Assembly: GCA_025452255.1 (NCBI GenBank)
Contig: CP104974.1
Span: forward strand, 3,698,156 to 3,762,155
DNA length: 64,000 nt
Source of the DNA: Devosia sp. A8/3-2
GTDB taxonomy: Bacteria > Pseudomonadota > Alphaproteobacteria > Rhizobiales > Devosiaceae
Reading direction: 5' to 3'
Positions 11,439 through 21,994 of this stretch are shown here, in pieces. A program made the position numbers and the translations under genes. Numbering within the stretch: the first letter of the stretch is position 1; every line of letters begins with the position of its first letter. The notes beneath the pieces were generated by a model, which saw only the letters and a program-made list of their open reading frames with translations, was not told the DNA's origin and did no database searches.

Positions 11439-11747
11439 ATGGTAAAGAATCAAGGAGCTGCGCCAGCTGCGCCCATGGTGACTAGATACAACAAGCGTCT
11501 TCAGGACGAAGATCTGTGGGAGGTCTACGAAATTTCGACCGGTCGCGTCATTGTGATTGCTGGTCACCCCTATGACGGCATGGCCCAACACGAAGCAGCG
11601 GAAATAGTCGCGCTTCTGGAAAGCGGCGCTCTCAGCGTCGACGAAATCGTCGAAACGCCATTGCCGACCGAGTCCGCCTCCCAGCACGCGAACCCCGCCG
11701 GCGCCATACCCGCCGTAACTGACCGGGTTCCGTCGGACAAATCTTAA
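11439..11747 (+). CDS. Small hypothetical protein
   Basis: About 102 residues from ATG 11439, or 90 from ATG 11475. The likely folded core is TRYNKRLQDEDLWEVYEIS followed by GRVIVIAGHPYDGM and HEAAEIVALLESG, and the tail is Pro/Ala/Ser-rich and probably disordered. AAGGAG at 11452-11457 is too far (17 nt) from 11475 to decide the start. I do not recognise a named family. It faces the DHDPS-family gene across a shared terminator-like region. Confidence 0.55.
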   Translation: MVKNQGAAPAAPMVTRYNKRLQDEDLWEVYEISTGRVIVIAGHPYDGMAQHEAAEIVALLESGALSVDEIVETPLPTESASQHANPAGAIPAVTDRVPSDKS

Positions 11748-11754
11748 ATATAGT

Positions 11755-11801
11755 GGGCTGCGGTCAGGAGGAACCGTCCGCGGCCCTTGCCCAGCTGGGC
11801 A
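11755..11801. terminator. Hairpin cluster between convergent genes
   Basis: GGGCTGCGG (11755-11763) pairs with CCGCGGCCC (11778-11786) with one wobble, followed by the perfect palindrome TGCCCAGCTGGGCA (11788-11801). It lies between the small plus-strand gene and the minus-strand DHDPS-family gene. A bidirectional termination role is inferred, and no long T-run is present. Confidence 0.45.
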
Positions 11802-11839
11802 GACCTGCCGGCGGAAGAAACCAAGGAGCGGTAAGCCCC

Positions 11840-12749
11840 CTACTGACTTCGCTGAGCCTCGATAATGCTGCGCAAGGTGTGGCGTTCGGCCTCAGAGAGA
11901 GACGGCACGCCCGGCAGGCGCACCGCACCGACATCCATGCCCATCATTCCCAAAGCTTCTTTCACGACGGTGACGTTTGACCCGTTGCGATAGTGAGTGC
12001 GCAATTCTTCGAACTGCGCGAGCTTGTTGATGAGCTTGCGCGCGCCTGCAGAAGTCGCCGCTGACCAGCGCCGTATGCACCTCCAGCGAAATTTCGGGGA
12101 AGACATTGACGAAGCCGGAGGTGAAGCCCTGTGCGCCGATGGCATAGAACGGTGGAGCCCGGGCTTCGGCCGGGCCACATACCCAGATGGCCGGCAGGTC
12201 TTCGGTAGAGCGGATCACCTCGGCCAGCAGCATGAGATTGGTCGAAGCGAATTTAACGCCAGCGACATTTTCGTGGGCGGCCAGCCGGCGGAAATCGCCG
12301 ACCGAGAAGGTGTCGGTCCGGACATAGGCGATGAATGGCACGCTCGAAGCGTCGGCCAGCGCGAGGAAATAGTCGGTCTGTGCCGCAGGACCGGCGAAGG
12401 GGTCCATAGGGTGGTGGGCCATAATCGCGCCGGCGCCGGCAGCAATGGCATCGCGGGCCAGCGCCTTGGCTTCGACCAGCGAGCGGCCAACCGCGGCGCT
12501 GATCAGGCATTTGCCATCTGCCGCCGCGATCGTGGTCGCATGCACTTTGCGAATTTCATCGAGCGAGAGCGAGAAGAACTCGCCGGTATTACCTGCGGCC
12601 ATCAGGTTGTGAATGCCGGCCCCGGCCAGCCGCGAAATCAATGTGGTGAGGAGCGAAGTGTCCACCTCGCCATCGGCGCCGTAGGGCGTTACCGGAACCC
12701 CTGAAATCCCCTTGAGGGCCGCACGTACTGAAGCCATCCGATCGGTCAC
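11840..12749 (-). CDS. DHDPS-family dehydratase/aldolase, KdgD-like (frameshifted)
   Basis: About 302 residues, a TIM-barrel class I lyase of the DapA/NanA/KdgD family. Visible signatures are GNTGEFFSL (the GxTGE loop), the catalytic Tyr in FIAYVRTD and the Schiff-base Lys in AGVKFAS. The YVRTD and GPAEARAPPFYAIGAQGF regions resemble 5-dehydro-4-deoxyglucarate dehydratases more than true DapA. One frame break near 12045 separates the main part from the C-terminal LINKLAQFEELRTHYR stretch. The start is GTG 12749, with ATG 12737 as the alternative. It is divergent from the peptide-type importer operon, whose enolase-family enzyme could supply its keto-deoxy-acid substrate (inference). Confidence 0.75.
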
Positions 12750-12966
12750 TATCGTAGTCCTTGCTTAGTCTTGAAACGAGATTGAGATAACTTTGGCCGG
12801 CCCGCAACTCATGGCTGCACCGGTATGTTCCGGAGAGTGCTGTCTTGCATGGCGAACGTCGCCCGCCGCGTCAGCGCTGAACAATCCTCCAGTCGCATCA
12901 CTGTGCCGCGCCATCCACTCCAACAAATTCGCAGTCTCCAGTTGACGCGACAATCTGTATATGAAA

Positions 12967-12988
12967 TCTGATATACCAGATCTGATAT
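12967..12988. promoter_or_regulatory. Overlapping inverted repeats in the divergent promoter region (GntR-like operator)
   Basis: TCTGATATACCAGA (12967-12980) and ATACCAGATCTGATAT (12973-12988) are overlapping, nearly perfect inverted repeats; ATCTGATAT occurs twice in direct orientation 14 bp apart. They lie 53 bp upstream of the importer SBP start in the 12750-13040 gap. The arrangement fits a dimeric regulator of the GntR/FadR type, and which one is unknown. Confidence 0.45.
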
Positions 12989-13040
12989 GGTGTCGATGAC
13001 AAACGAGCGCCGCTGGATCGAAAACGGGAGGAAAATCGAT

Positions 13041-14636
13041 ATGTATAGACGTCATTTCTCGGCCGGCGTTGCCACGGGCGCCGTTGCCGCCACGATGTAC
13101 GGTTCACCTGCCTTTGCGGCCACGCCGCCCGATCAGCTCGTCATCGCGATCAATATGGGCTCGATGCGCGGCCTTGATCCGCATGAAGCCAACCAAATCA
13201 GAATCCGCCGAAATCTGGCCAATCTTTATGACCGCCTGGTCTATTTCGAGCCTGATGCGCTCAATGAGGCCAAGCCGCAGCTCGCCGAGGCTCGGACGAT
13301 CTCCGAGGATGGCAAGACGTTCACCTTCACCATTCGGGAGGGCGTCACCTTTCACTCGGGCAATCCGCTGACGGCTGAAGACGCCGCGTGGTCGCTGGCC
13401 CGAATGGTCAAGCTGGGTCTGGCCCCGGCGATCGACCTGCGGCAATGGGGATATAACGAGGGCAATGTCGATACACTGATCCGCGCCACCGACGCGCGCA
13501 CGCTGGTCGTGGAAACGCCGGAGCCCCGGAGCCCGGGCTTGATCCCGGGATCGCTGGCCAGTTCGGCCTGCTCGATCGTCGACCGCGTTTTCCTCGCCGA
13601 CAAAGAGCAGGATGGCGATCTGGGCCGGGCTTATCTGCAGGCCTCCGACGCGGGTAGCGGTCCCTTTTCGCTGCGCACTTGGCGGGCCAACGACATCATG
13701 ATGGCCGACGCCTTTGCCACCTACTGGAACGGCGCTCCGGCCATGCGTCGGGTCATCATGCGGCACATGCCCGAATCTTCGGTGCAGCGCCTGCAGCTAG
13801 ACACAGGCGATTTGGACGTGGCGACCCGCCTGTCCTCGACCGATCTGGATGTCTTTGAGAAGGCCGGCACGATCGATATCCAGAAGGTGCAGGGCTTCGG
13901 ATTCTACTATGTCGCCCTCAACCAGAAGGACGATATTCTTTCGATTCCGCAGGTTCATGAAGCCTTCCGCTACCTTATCGACTATGACGGGCTCGCCAGC
14001 ACGATCATGCGGTATTACGGGCACAAGAGTCAGACGGTTGTTCCCAGCGGACTGCCCGGTTTTCTCGACGATATGCCCTATAGCCTCAATATCGAGAAGG
14101 CCAAGGAACTGCTCGCCGAAGCGGGCTATCCGGACGGGTTTTCCAAGGTGCTCTATATCGGACCGGGCACACCCTATTTCGAATTTGCGCAATCGCTGCA
14201 GGCCAATGCCGCCAAGGCGGGCATCACGCTCGATCTGCAGATGGGCGACTATCTCAGCCGCTTCCACGAGCGCAATTTCGATATCTTCATGGGCCGCAGC
14301 GGCGAGCGCCTGCCCGATCCCCATGCCATCCTGCAATCCTATGCCACCAATGCCGACAACAGCGATGGCGCGCCGCTAAGCGGCCTTTTGGCTCGGCGCT
14401 CGGCCCGGGACGTGCCCAAGGAATTGCAGGAGCTTGTCGTGGCTGCCGCCCGAGAGACCGAGCCAGCGCGACGCGCCGAGCTCTATGCCGAGGTCAACGC
14501 GCTTTATCTCAAGAGCTCCCCGGCTCTCATTACCTCGTTCGAGCGCTTCGACGTGAAGGCGGTGAGCAAGCGTGTCAGCGGCTATGTGGGGCATCCCACC
14601 CGGCTGACACGCTGGGACACGGTCAGCAAAAACTAG
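13041..14636 (+). CDS. Peptide/opine-type ABC transporter substrate-binding protein (SBP_bac_5)
   Basis: Intact, 531 residues. ATG 13041 follows GGGAGGAA with 7-nt spacing. The signal peptide reads YRRHFSAGVATGAVAATMYG and ends at AFAAT. The cluster-C solute-binding fold is shown by LVYFEP, RTISEDGKTFTFTIREGVTFH, GSGPFSLRTW and the C-terminal lobe IEKAKELLAEAGYPDGF. Such proteins bind di/oligopeptides, opines or oligosaccharides in the periplasm. The gene heads an operon with two permeases, two ATPases and an enolase-family enzyme, so a sugar-acid or oligosaccharide ligand is likelier than peptide. Its last codons form a strong hairpin (14569-14613). Confidence 0.9.
   Translation: MYRRHFSAGVATGAVAATMYGSPAFAATPPDQLVIAINMGSMRGLDPHEANQIRIRRNLANLYDRLVYFEPDALNEAKPQLAEARTISEDGKTFTFTIREGVTFHSGNPLTAEDAAWSLARMVKLGLAPAIDLRQWGYNEGNVDTLIRATDARTLVVETPEPRSPGLIPGSLASSACSIVDRVFLADKEQDGDLGRAYLQASDAGSGPFSLRTWRANDIMMADAFATYWNGAPAMRRVIMRHMPESSVQRLQLDTGDLDVATRLSSTDLDVFEKAGTIDIQKVQGFGFYYVALNQKDDILSIPQVHEAFRYLIDYDGLASTIMRYYGHKSQTVVPSGLPGFLDDMPYSLNIEKAKELLAEAGYPDGFSKVLYIGPGTPYFEFAQSLQANAAKAGITLDLQMGDYLSRFHERNFDIFMGRSGERLPDPHAILQSYATNADNSDGAPLSGLLARRSARDVPKELQELVVAAARETEPARRAELYAEVNALYLKSSPALITSFERFDVKAVSKRVSGYVGHPTRLTRWDTVSKN
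14569..14613 (+). promoter_or_regulatory. Hairpin at the 3' end of the binding-protein gene
   Basis: AGCGTGTCAGC (14569-14579) and GCTGACACGCT (14603-14613) are perfect 11-bp arms. Inside them GTGGG and CCCAC pair around a GCAT loop. The structure lies in the last codons of the SBP gene, about 45 nt before the permease start, and has no U-tract. A role in 3' mRNA stabilisation or attenuation is inferred from position. Confidence 0.5.
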
Positions 14637-14657
14637 GCGTGATTGCAGGAGACCCAA

Positions 14658-15722
14658 TTGAGCAGCCCTGAACTGACCGCACCGAGCCGCAAGGCCGCAG
14701 ACAATCCGCTGCCCGAAGTTCTGCGAAAAATTGCGACCTCGGGTGCTGCAATCCTCACCACGCTGTTTGGTCTCCTGCTGCTGACCTTCATCATCGGCCG
14801 GATGATTCCGGCCGATCCGGTCCTCGCCATTCTGGGCGACAATTACGATCAGGCCGCCTATGACCGGGTCTATACCGAACTCGGCCTCGACCGTTCGGTG
14901 CCCGAGCAGTTTTTCAGCTATCTGCAGAGCATAGCGCGCTTCGATTTCGGCCAGTCCAACGTCACCCGCAATTCAGTTGCGGCGGATCTGGCCAGAGTAT
15001 TTCCTGCAACCACGGAACTGGCCATTCTGGCCATTGTCATCGGCACCGTTCTGGGTGTGCCGCTTGGCATAGCTTCGGCGGTCAACCGCGGCACTTGGAT
15101 AGACCATCTCGGACGGATCGTGGCGCTGCTCGGCTATTCGGCGCCGATCTTCTGGCTGGGCACCATGGTCATGCTGATTTTCTATGCGCGGCTTGGCTGG
15201 ATACCCGGCGGCGGACGCATCGATCTTTACAATGACGGCCTCGTGGTCGGCCCCACCGGCATGCTGATCCTCGACGCCTTGCTGGCGCGCGAATGGGACG
15301 TGTTCTGGAGCGCCATTCACCACATTGCCGCCCCTGCCCTGCTGCTGGGCTATGCCGCCATGGCCTATCTCAGCCGCATGAGCCGCAGCTTCATGCTCGA
15401 GCAGCTCAACCAGGAATATATCCTCACTGCCCGCGCCAAGGGCTTGGGCGAGCGCCCGATCATCTGGAAGCACGCCTTCCGCAATATACGGGTCCAGTTG
15501 CTGACCGTAATCACCTTGGCGTTTTGTGGGCTGCTGGATGGCGCCGTGCTGATCGAAACGGTGTTCGGCTGGCCCGGCCCGGGGCAATATCTGACCGCGG
15601 CGCTGTTCTACGCGGATATGAACGCCATTCTGGGTGCGGTGCTGCTGATCGGGCTCATTTCCATCCTCATCAACCTGCTCACTGACGTGGTCTATCGCTT
15701 CGTCGATCCGAGGACCCGCTGA
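14658..15722 (+). CDS. ABC transporter permease, DppB/OppB type
   Basis: Intact, about 354 residues with six predicted membrane segments. The binding-protein-dependent permease EAA loop is at LTARAKGLGERPIIWKHAF. The N-terminal segment TTLFGLLLLTFIIGRMIPADPV and the ETVFGWPGPG motif are diagnostic for DppB/OppB. I chose TTG 14658 because AGGAG at 14647-14651 precedes it by 6-7 nt; the in-frame TTG at 14643 lacks this. The second gene of the importer operon. Confidence 0.85.
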   Translation: MSSPELTAPSRKAADNPLPEVLRKIATSGAAILTTLFGLLLLTFIIGRMIPADPVLAILGDNYDQAAYDRVYTELGLDRSVPEQFFSYLQSIARFDFGQSNVTRNSVAADLARVFPATTELAILAIVIGTVLGVPLGIASAVNRGTWIDHLGRIVALLGYSAPIFWLGTMVMLIFYARLGWIPGGGRIDLYNDGLVVGPTGMLILDALLAREWDVFWSAIHHIAAPALLLGYAAMAYLSRMSRSFMLEQLNQEYILTARAKGLGERPIIWKHAFRNIRVQLLTVITLAFCGLLDGAVLIETVFGWPGPGQYLTAALFYADMNAILGAVLLIGLISILINLLTDVVYRFVDPRTR

Positions 15723-15723
15723 C

Positions 15724-16635
15724 ATGAGCATGACACACAAATCCGGGCCCTGCGGGACTGGCTCCTCAACGAAGATTTCAGCTCGCCGGCCCGAGCACGA
15801 GCCCACCGGGCCTATGTCACTCGGCTGCGCTTCAGCGCCAACCCACTAGCTTTAGGCGGATTGGTTTTCGTGATCCTGCTGTCGCTGGCGGCATGGCTTG
15901 CGCCCTTTGTGGCGACGCATGATCCGCTGCAGCAGGACTCGGCGCGGGCGCTATTGCCCCCTCCGGGGAGAATTGGTTCGGCACAGATGAGCTAGGGCGC
16001 GATGTCTATTCGCGGCTGGTCTGGGGTGCCCGTACCACCCTCTATATCGCCATTCTAGTCACCGTCATCGTGGGTCCCATCGGCTTCGTCATCGGGGCGG
16101 CGGCCGGCTATATCGGCGGCTGGGCCGACACGGTATTGATGCGCATTACCGACATTTTTCTGGCCTTTCCCAGCCCGGTGCTGGCTCTGGCTTTCTCGGC
16201 AGCGCTGGGGCCGGGCATTGAAAACGCGGTCATCGCCATTGCGCTTACTGTGTGGCCTCCGGTTGCAAGGCTGGTGCGCGCCGAAACGCTGACCTTCCGC
16301 AAGGCCGATTTCGTAGTCGCTGCCGAGCTTCAGGGCGCCGGCGTGCTGCGCATCATGTTCCGCTATATCGTGCCCCTTTGTGCCCCATCGGTTGTCATTC
16401 GGCTAACCCTGAACATGGCCTCGATCATCCTGACCGCCGCCGGCTTGGGGTTCCTCGGTCTCGGTGCGCAGCCCCCTCCCCCGAATGGGGTGCCATGGCG
16501 GCTCAAGGCCGGCAATATTTGCTCGACGCCCGGTGGCTGACCGCCATTCTCGGCATGGCCATTCTCCTCGTCAGCTCGGCCTTCAACCTGCTCGGCGATG
16601 GTCTGCGTGACATTCTGGATCCCAAACATGCCTGA
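15724..16635 (+). CDS. ABC transporter permease, DppC/OppC type (frameshifted)
   Basis: About 303 residues. The start ATG follows the DppB stop by one base. The N-terminal helix reads LGGLVFVILLSLAAWLAPFVA, then the DppC signature GTDELGRDVYSRLVWGAR, GFVIGAAAGYIGGWAD and the EAA loop region VVAAELQGAGVLRIMFRYI. The C-terminus is AFNLLGDGLRDILDPKHA. Breaks near 15745, 15960 and 16490 must be bridged, and conserved DppC sequence resumes each time in another frame. Its last codons overlap the next gene's start. Confidence 0.8.
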
Positions 16636-17475
16636 TCAATCCGCGCCCCTGTTGTCGGTCCGCAATCTCACCGTCACTTTCCCCTCGCTGCACGCCAGCG
16701 CGCCAGCCGTGCGTGGCGTCAATTTCGATGTCGGCCGAGGAAAGGTCGGCATTATCGGGGAATCCGGTTCAGGCAAGAGCACGACCGGCCGCGCGCTGAT
16801 GCGCCTTCTGCCCAAGGCGACCCGCATCACCGCGGACCGCTTGCAGTTTCGCGGCGAGGAAATCCTGCCGCTCAGCGACCGGCGCATGCGCGAAATCCGT
16901 GGGCACAGCATGGCCATGATCCTGCAGGACCCCAAGTATTCGCTCAATCCGGTGATGACCGTGGGCGAACAGATCGCCGAAACGGCAATCCTGCATGAGA
17001 AACTCTCGCGACGCGCAGCGCAGAACGCACCTCGGAAATGCTGGAAAAGGTGCATATTCGTGAGCCCGAGCGCGTCATGGGGCTTTATCCGCATGAGGTC
17101 TCGGGCGGCATGGGGCAGCGCATCATGATCTCGATGATGCTGATCACCAAGCCCGCGCTTATCATTGCGGACGAGCCGACCTCGGCGCTCGACGTTTCGG
17201 TCCGCCAGCAAGTGCTGGCCATTCTCGACGAATTGGTCACGGCCAACAATATGGGCCTGCTTTTCATCTCGCACGACCTCAACTCGGTGCGCAGCTTCTG
17301 CGATCGGGTGCTCATCATGTTCGGGGGCCGCATTGTCGAGGAATTGCCGGCCAGCCAGCTCGAGCAGGCGTCTCACCCCTATACGCGCGGCCTGCTTGAG
17401 GCCCTGCCCAGCCTGCTGCATCCCAAGGAGCGACTGGCCGTGCTGCGTCGCGATCCCGCCCGGGCGGAGGGTTAG
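16628..17475 (+). CDS. ABC transporter ATP-binding protein, DppD/OppD type (frameshifted)
   Basis: About 282 residues. Walker A is GESGSGKST near residue 47, the Q-loop is ILQDPKYSLNP, the signature VSGGMGQR, Walker B LIIADEPTSALD and the H-loop FISHDL. The C-terminal HPYTRGLLEALP segment is typical of Opp/Dpp ATPases. One break near 17025 separates the N-terminal half (ending KLSRRAAQ) from MLEKVHIREPERVMGLYPHE. Start ATG 16628 overlaps the DppC stop by 8 nt. It pairs with the following ATPase to drive the importer. Confidence 0.85.
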
Positions 17476-17478
17476 ACC

Positions 17479-18261
<783 letters not shown>

Positions 18262-18317
18262 CACACAACGAATTTCTGGCCGCGCCCTTGCTGCCGGCCC
18301 ACTACAAGGAGACTGCC

Positions 18318-19504
18318 ATGAAAATCGACCGCATGCGCGTATTCGTGACCCACGACAAGGACCGGCCACGTGTCATCGTCGCGCTGGATACCGATGACGG
18401 CCTGACCGGCTGGGGCAGAATGCTACAATCACGGCCCCGATCTCGCGCTGCCGCCCATCCTCGACTATCTCTATAATTTCTGGCTGGTCAGGATCCGTCG
18501 TGGGTCGACTACACGGTCAACTACATGATCCAGCAATGCCGCTTTCCGCCCGGCGCGCTTGGGCTGGCGGCTATTTCCGGGCTCGATCATTGCCTATGGG
18601 ACTCGGCGGCCAAGGCGCGCGGCGTGCCGGTCTACAAGATGCTGGGCGGGGAAGTTCGCGACCGCATCAAGGTTTATGCCGGCGTCTATACCGCACCCGA
18701 TGTGCCCGCCGCCAAGGAAGAACTCGATCGGCTCAATACGGAATGGGGCTTTACCGCCTTCAAGCTCAGCCCGTGGCGGCTCGAGCTCAATAGCCATCGC
18801 TGGGGCGAGGTCGTACGGACCTCGGCCGAATACTTCCGCCAGTGCGCGAAGCCGTCGATCCCACCTACGAGATCGCCTTCGATGCCCACGCCAAGATTTT
18901 TGACGTCAAATCCGCCCGCCAGCTCGGCAATGCCACGGCGCCCTATGATCCCCTGTTCTACGAAGAGCCACTCCGTCCCGAAAATATCGAGCTCTATGGC
19001 GATCTCAACCGAGGGCTGAACTGCACCTTGGCAACCGGGGAATCCCTCTATAACCGCAACGAATTCCTGCGCTTGTTGCAGGTCAAGGGTGCCGATCTCA
19101 TCCAGCCCGACATCTGCGTGGTTGGCGGCATTTCCGAAATGCGGCGCATCGCGACCACGGCGGAAGCGCATTTCGTGGGCGTCGCGCCGCACAATCCCAT
19201 GGGTCCGCTGGCGACCGCGGTCAATGTGCACTTCGCGGCCGCGCAACAGAACTTCAGGATCTGGAATACCGCCTGCCCGTCGGCCAGTGCTATGTCTATG
19301 GCGGCACGGAAGTGGAAAGCCGCGAGGATGCCACCCGCTATGTTGTCGACCCCTACCTCCCCAAGGACGGCTATCTGGAACTGCGCCCGGATCGTCCCGG
19401 CTGGGGCGTCAGAAATGGACGAGAAGGCCATGGAAGAGGACAGCTATGTGCATTGGCAGCGCCGCGTGCCCAAGCGTCCCGACGGCTCCTACGCCTTCGC
19501 CTGA
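18318..19504 (+). CDS. Enolase-superfamily sugar-acid dehydratase, mandelate racemase / galactonate dehydratase-like (frameshifted)
   Basis: About 395 residues. ATG 18318 follows AAGGAG. The capping domain starts MKIDRMRVFVTH. The barrel carries FKLSPW (the KxK region), AFDAHAKIF (first metal Asp), FYEEPLRPENI (metal Glu), ATGESLYNR (metal Glu) and VAPHNPMGPLATA (catalytic His), the pattern of the GalD/MR-type dehydratases. Breaks lie near 18420, 18845, 19255 and 19410, with the protein resuming each time to the end RRVPKRPDGSYAFA. It is the last gene of the importer operon, so it probably dehydrates the imported sugar acid. The exact substrate cannot be assigned. Confidence 0.75.
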
Positions 19505-19510
19505 CCCAAG

Positions 19511-19541
19511 AAAGTGAGAGGCCCGGGCGGCCTCTCACTTT
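19511..19541 (+). terminator. Terminator after the importer operon
   Basis: AAAGTGAGAGGCC (19511-19523) and GGCCTCTCACTTT (19529-19541) form a perfect 13-bp stem with a five-base loop (CGGGC), ending in TTT. It begins 7 nt after the dehydratase stop. The stem symmetry would also act on the opposite strand. Confidence 0.85.
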
Positions 19542-19663
19542 GCTCCGCTCTGCCCGCCTTCCGCCAAAGGGAGATGAAGGTATGGCCAGCATTGGTGTCC
19601 GGTTGTAAAACCATGTAACATCACATGCACCAAGACTTCGACTTCTAGCGGGATTGCTCATTT

Positions 19664-20093
19664 ATGCGACAAGACAGCCGCCTGTCCCGGGTGCTGCACG
19701 CGCTCCTTCATCTACATGGCATGGAGGCTCCGGCGACATCGGATCTGCTCGCGAACATGCTGGGGACGAACGCGTCCGTGGTGCGCCGAACCATGGCGGG
19801 CCTGCGCTCGGCAGGCATCGTTGCCGCGACCAAGGGGCATGGCGGCGGCTGGTCGCTGGCGAAGCCTCTGGACCGGATTTCGCTGCTGGAAATCTACCGG
19901 GCGCTGGGCTCGCCCGAACTGTTCGCCATCGGCAATGACGAGGACAGAGCCGACTTGCCTGCTGGCGCGCGCGGCGAACTCTGCGACCAACAGGGCGCTG
20001 ACGGAGGCTCGCCGGCAGTTTGAACTCTCCCTCAAGGCCATCTCAGTCGCCGACCTCACCGCTGACTGGCGACCGGAAATGGCCGAGCACTAG
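19664..20093 (+). CDS. Rrf2-family transcriptional regulator (frameshifted)
   Basis: About 142 residues. The winged-helix domain is visible as SRVLHALLHLHG, TSDLLANMLGTNASVVRRTMAGLRSAGIV and the glycine-rich wing KGHGGGWSLAKP, followed by ISLLEIYRALG. The C-terminal part continues in another frame after a break near 19960 (an extra T gives ADLPAG in place of ADCLLARAA) and ends WRPEMAEH. The corrected sequence has only one Cys in the region where IscR-type members carry three, so an Fe-S cluster is unlikely. It precedes the ABC exporter genes on the same strand by 81 bp and may regulate them. Confidence 0.8.
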
Positions 20094-20174
20094 CGGCGCT
20101 ATTGTTCCCAGTGCCAGAATCGCGCACCGATTACGCCCCTGCACTCAACCCGTCGAAGGTGAGGCTGGGACACA

Positions 20175-21189
20175 ATGGGGGTGATGATGACGGCGATTAT
20201 TGTCATGAGCAGGGTCAGCAAGACTTTTCATCAGCCTAAACGCTTTTCCGGGCTGCGCGGCGCGTTCAAGGGCCTGTTCAACCGCGACTATACTGAAATT
20301 CACGCAGTCGTCGATATCAGCTTCTCCATCGCGGCGGGCGAGGCCGTGGGCTATCTCGGGCCCAACGGCGCCGGCAAGTCGACGATGATCAAAATGATGA
20401 CCGGCATTCTCGTGCCGAGCAGGGGCGCGTTGAGCGTGCTTGGCCGCGCCCCTGCATAGCTATCGCATGATCAATGCCGCCGAGATCGGCGTAGTTTTCG
20501 GCCAGCGCAGCCAGCTCTGGTGGGATCTGCCGGTGCGCGACAGTTTCGAGCTCAACCGCCACATCTACGATATTCCCGCTGCCCGCTACGCCGAAAACTG
20601 GCCTATCTCAGCGACATGCTGGGCATGGGCGGATATCTCGATCGCCCGGTGCGCCAGCTCAGCTCGGGTCAGCGCATGCGTGCCGAAATCGCCATGGCGC
20701 TGCTGCATGATCCTAAAATCCTGTTCTGGACGAGCCCACAATCGGGCTGGACGTGGTTGCCAAGGATGCGGTGCGCAAATTCTTGTCCAAGCTCAATCGC
20801 GAGCGCGGCACCACCATCATTCTCACCACCCACGACCTGCAGGATATCGAGGAAATCTGTCCTCGCCTCATCATGGTCGATGAAGGCAAGCTGCTGTTCG
20901 ACGGCGAGGTGACGCGGCTGCGTGCCGCACTCGGCTCACGCCGCCGGCTGACGCTGACCTTCGGCACCGATCCCGGAATAATCACCACGGCCGGCGCCCA
21001 ACTGGTCAGCGACGAAGGGGCCGCCAAGCATTTCCTGCTCGATAGCGAAGACATCTCGATTCTCAATGTGCTGACCGAACTCGGATCTGGCTACGACCTC
21101 AGCGACGTGGCGCTCGAAGAGCCCGACATCGAGGAGGTGATCCGCACCTTTACCAGAACAAGCCCAAATTGGCCGGGATGCAGTCATGA
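20175..21189 (+). CDS. ABC exporter ATP-binding protein (frameshifted)
   Basis: About 337 residues, of the daunorubicin-resistance-type ATPase group used with PF06182 permeases. It has the KTFHQPKRFSGLRGAFKGLF insertion near the N-terminus, Walker A GPNGAGKST, FGQRSQLWWDLPV after the Q-loop, signature LSSGQRMRAE, Walker B ILFW plus DEPTIGLD, and H-loop LTTHDLQDIEEI. Breaks lie near 20453, 20600, 20733 and 21160. The corrected tail ends KPKLAGMQS with its stop overlapping the next start (ATGA at 21186-21189). Start ATG 20175 is tentative, since Met codons at 20184, 20187 and 20205 are also possible. Confidence 0.8.
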
Positions 21190-21990
21190 AGGCGAACGCC
21201 TATCCTGCTTTCACCGCCAACGCTTTTCAGGCGCGGCTGGCCTATCGCAACCTGAGTCTGGGCCGGCATGTTCGGCGAACTGGTCTTTATCGTCGCCCGC
21301 ATCGCCATCTGGGCGTCGGTATTTGGCGCGGTCGGTACCGCCAGTGTCGATGGCGTGACCCTGCCGCAGATGATCACCTATGCCCTGCTGGCCGGACCGG
21401 TGCTGTACTGGGATTATTCCCGGCTGCTCAAAGATGTCGGCACGGCCGTCAAATCGGGCGACGTGGCGGTGTATCTGCTCAAGCCGCTGCATTATCCCGG
21501 CTATCTGCTGGCCAGCCACTTCGGCAACTTCCTGTTCGATCTTATCGCGATCACCCTGCCGGTCGCGGTCGTCGTCGGCCTTACGGCGGGACTGGTTGCT
21601 CCTGCCAGCCTGTTCCATGGCTTGGCCTTCCTGCCGTTCTGGGCGCTGTCCTTCATGATGCTGTTTGTGCTCACCACCCTGTTGGGGTTGGCCGCCTTCT
21701 GGCTGATGACCACCGACTCGCTGGACTGGTTCTTCAACAGCATCATGACGCTGTTGTCAGGCGGGCTGGTGCCGCTCTGGTTCTTCCCCGGCTGGCTGGC
21801 CGCTATTGCCGGACACCTGCCCTTTGCTCGGATCTCCTACTATCCCGCGGCCGTCTATATCGGGAAGCTGGGCGTTGCGGAGACACTGCTCTATTTCGGA
21901 ATCGGCCTGGCTCGGTTTGTCGCGCTCCTGCTGTGCCTGATCTGGCTGTGGGGTCGAGCGCGCCACCGCCTCATCGTGCAGGGAGGCTGA
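21186..21990 (+). CDS. ABC-2-type exporter permease, PF06182-like (frameshifted)
   Basis: About 267 residues with six hydrophobic segments, including FIVARIAIWASVFGAVG, ITYALLAGPVLYWDYSRLL and MLFVLTTLLGLAAFWLM. The block DVAVYLLKPLHYPGYLLASHFG matches the KPL motif characteristic of ABC2_membrane_6 permeases. The N-terminus (NAYPAFTANAFQARLAYRN) is in another frame before a break near 21262. It overlaps the ATPase gene and is followed four bases later by a paralogous permease, so the exporter is probably a heterodimeric permease. Known relatives export viologens or other cationic compounds; the substrate here is unknown. Confidence 0.8.
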
Positions 21991-21994
21991 TCTC

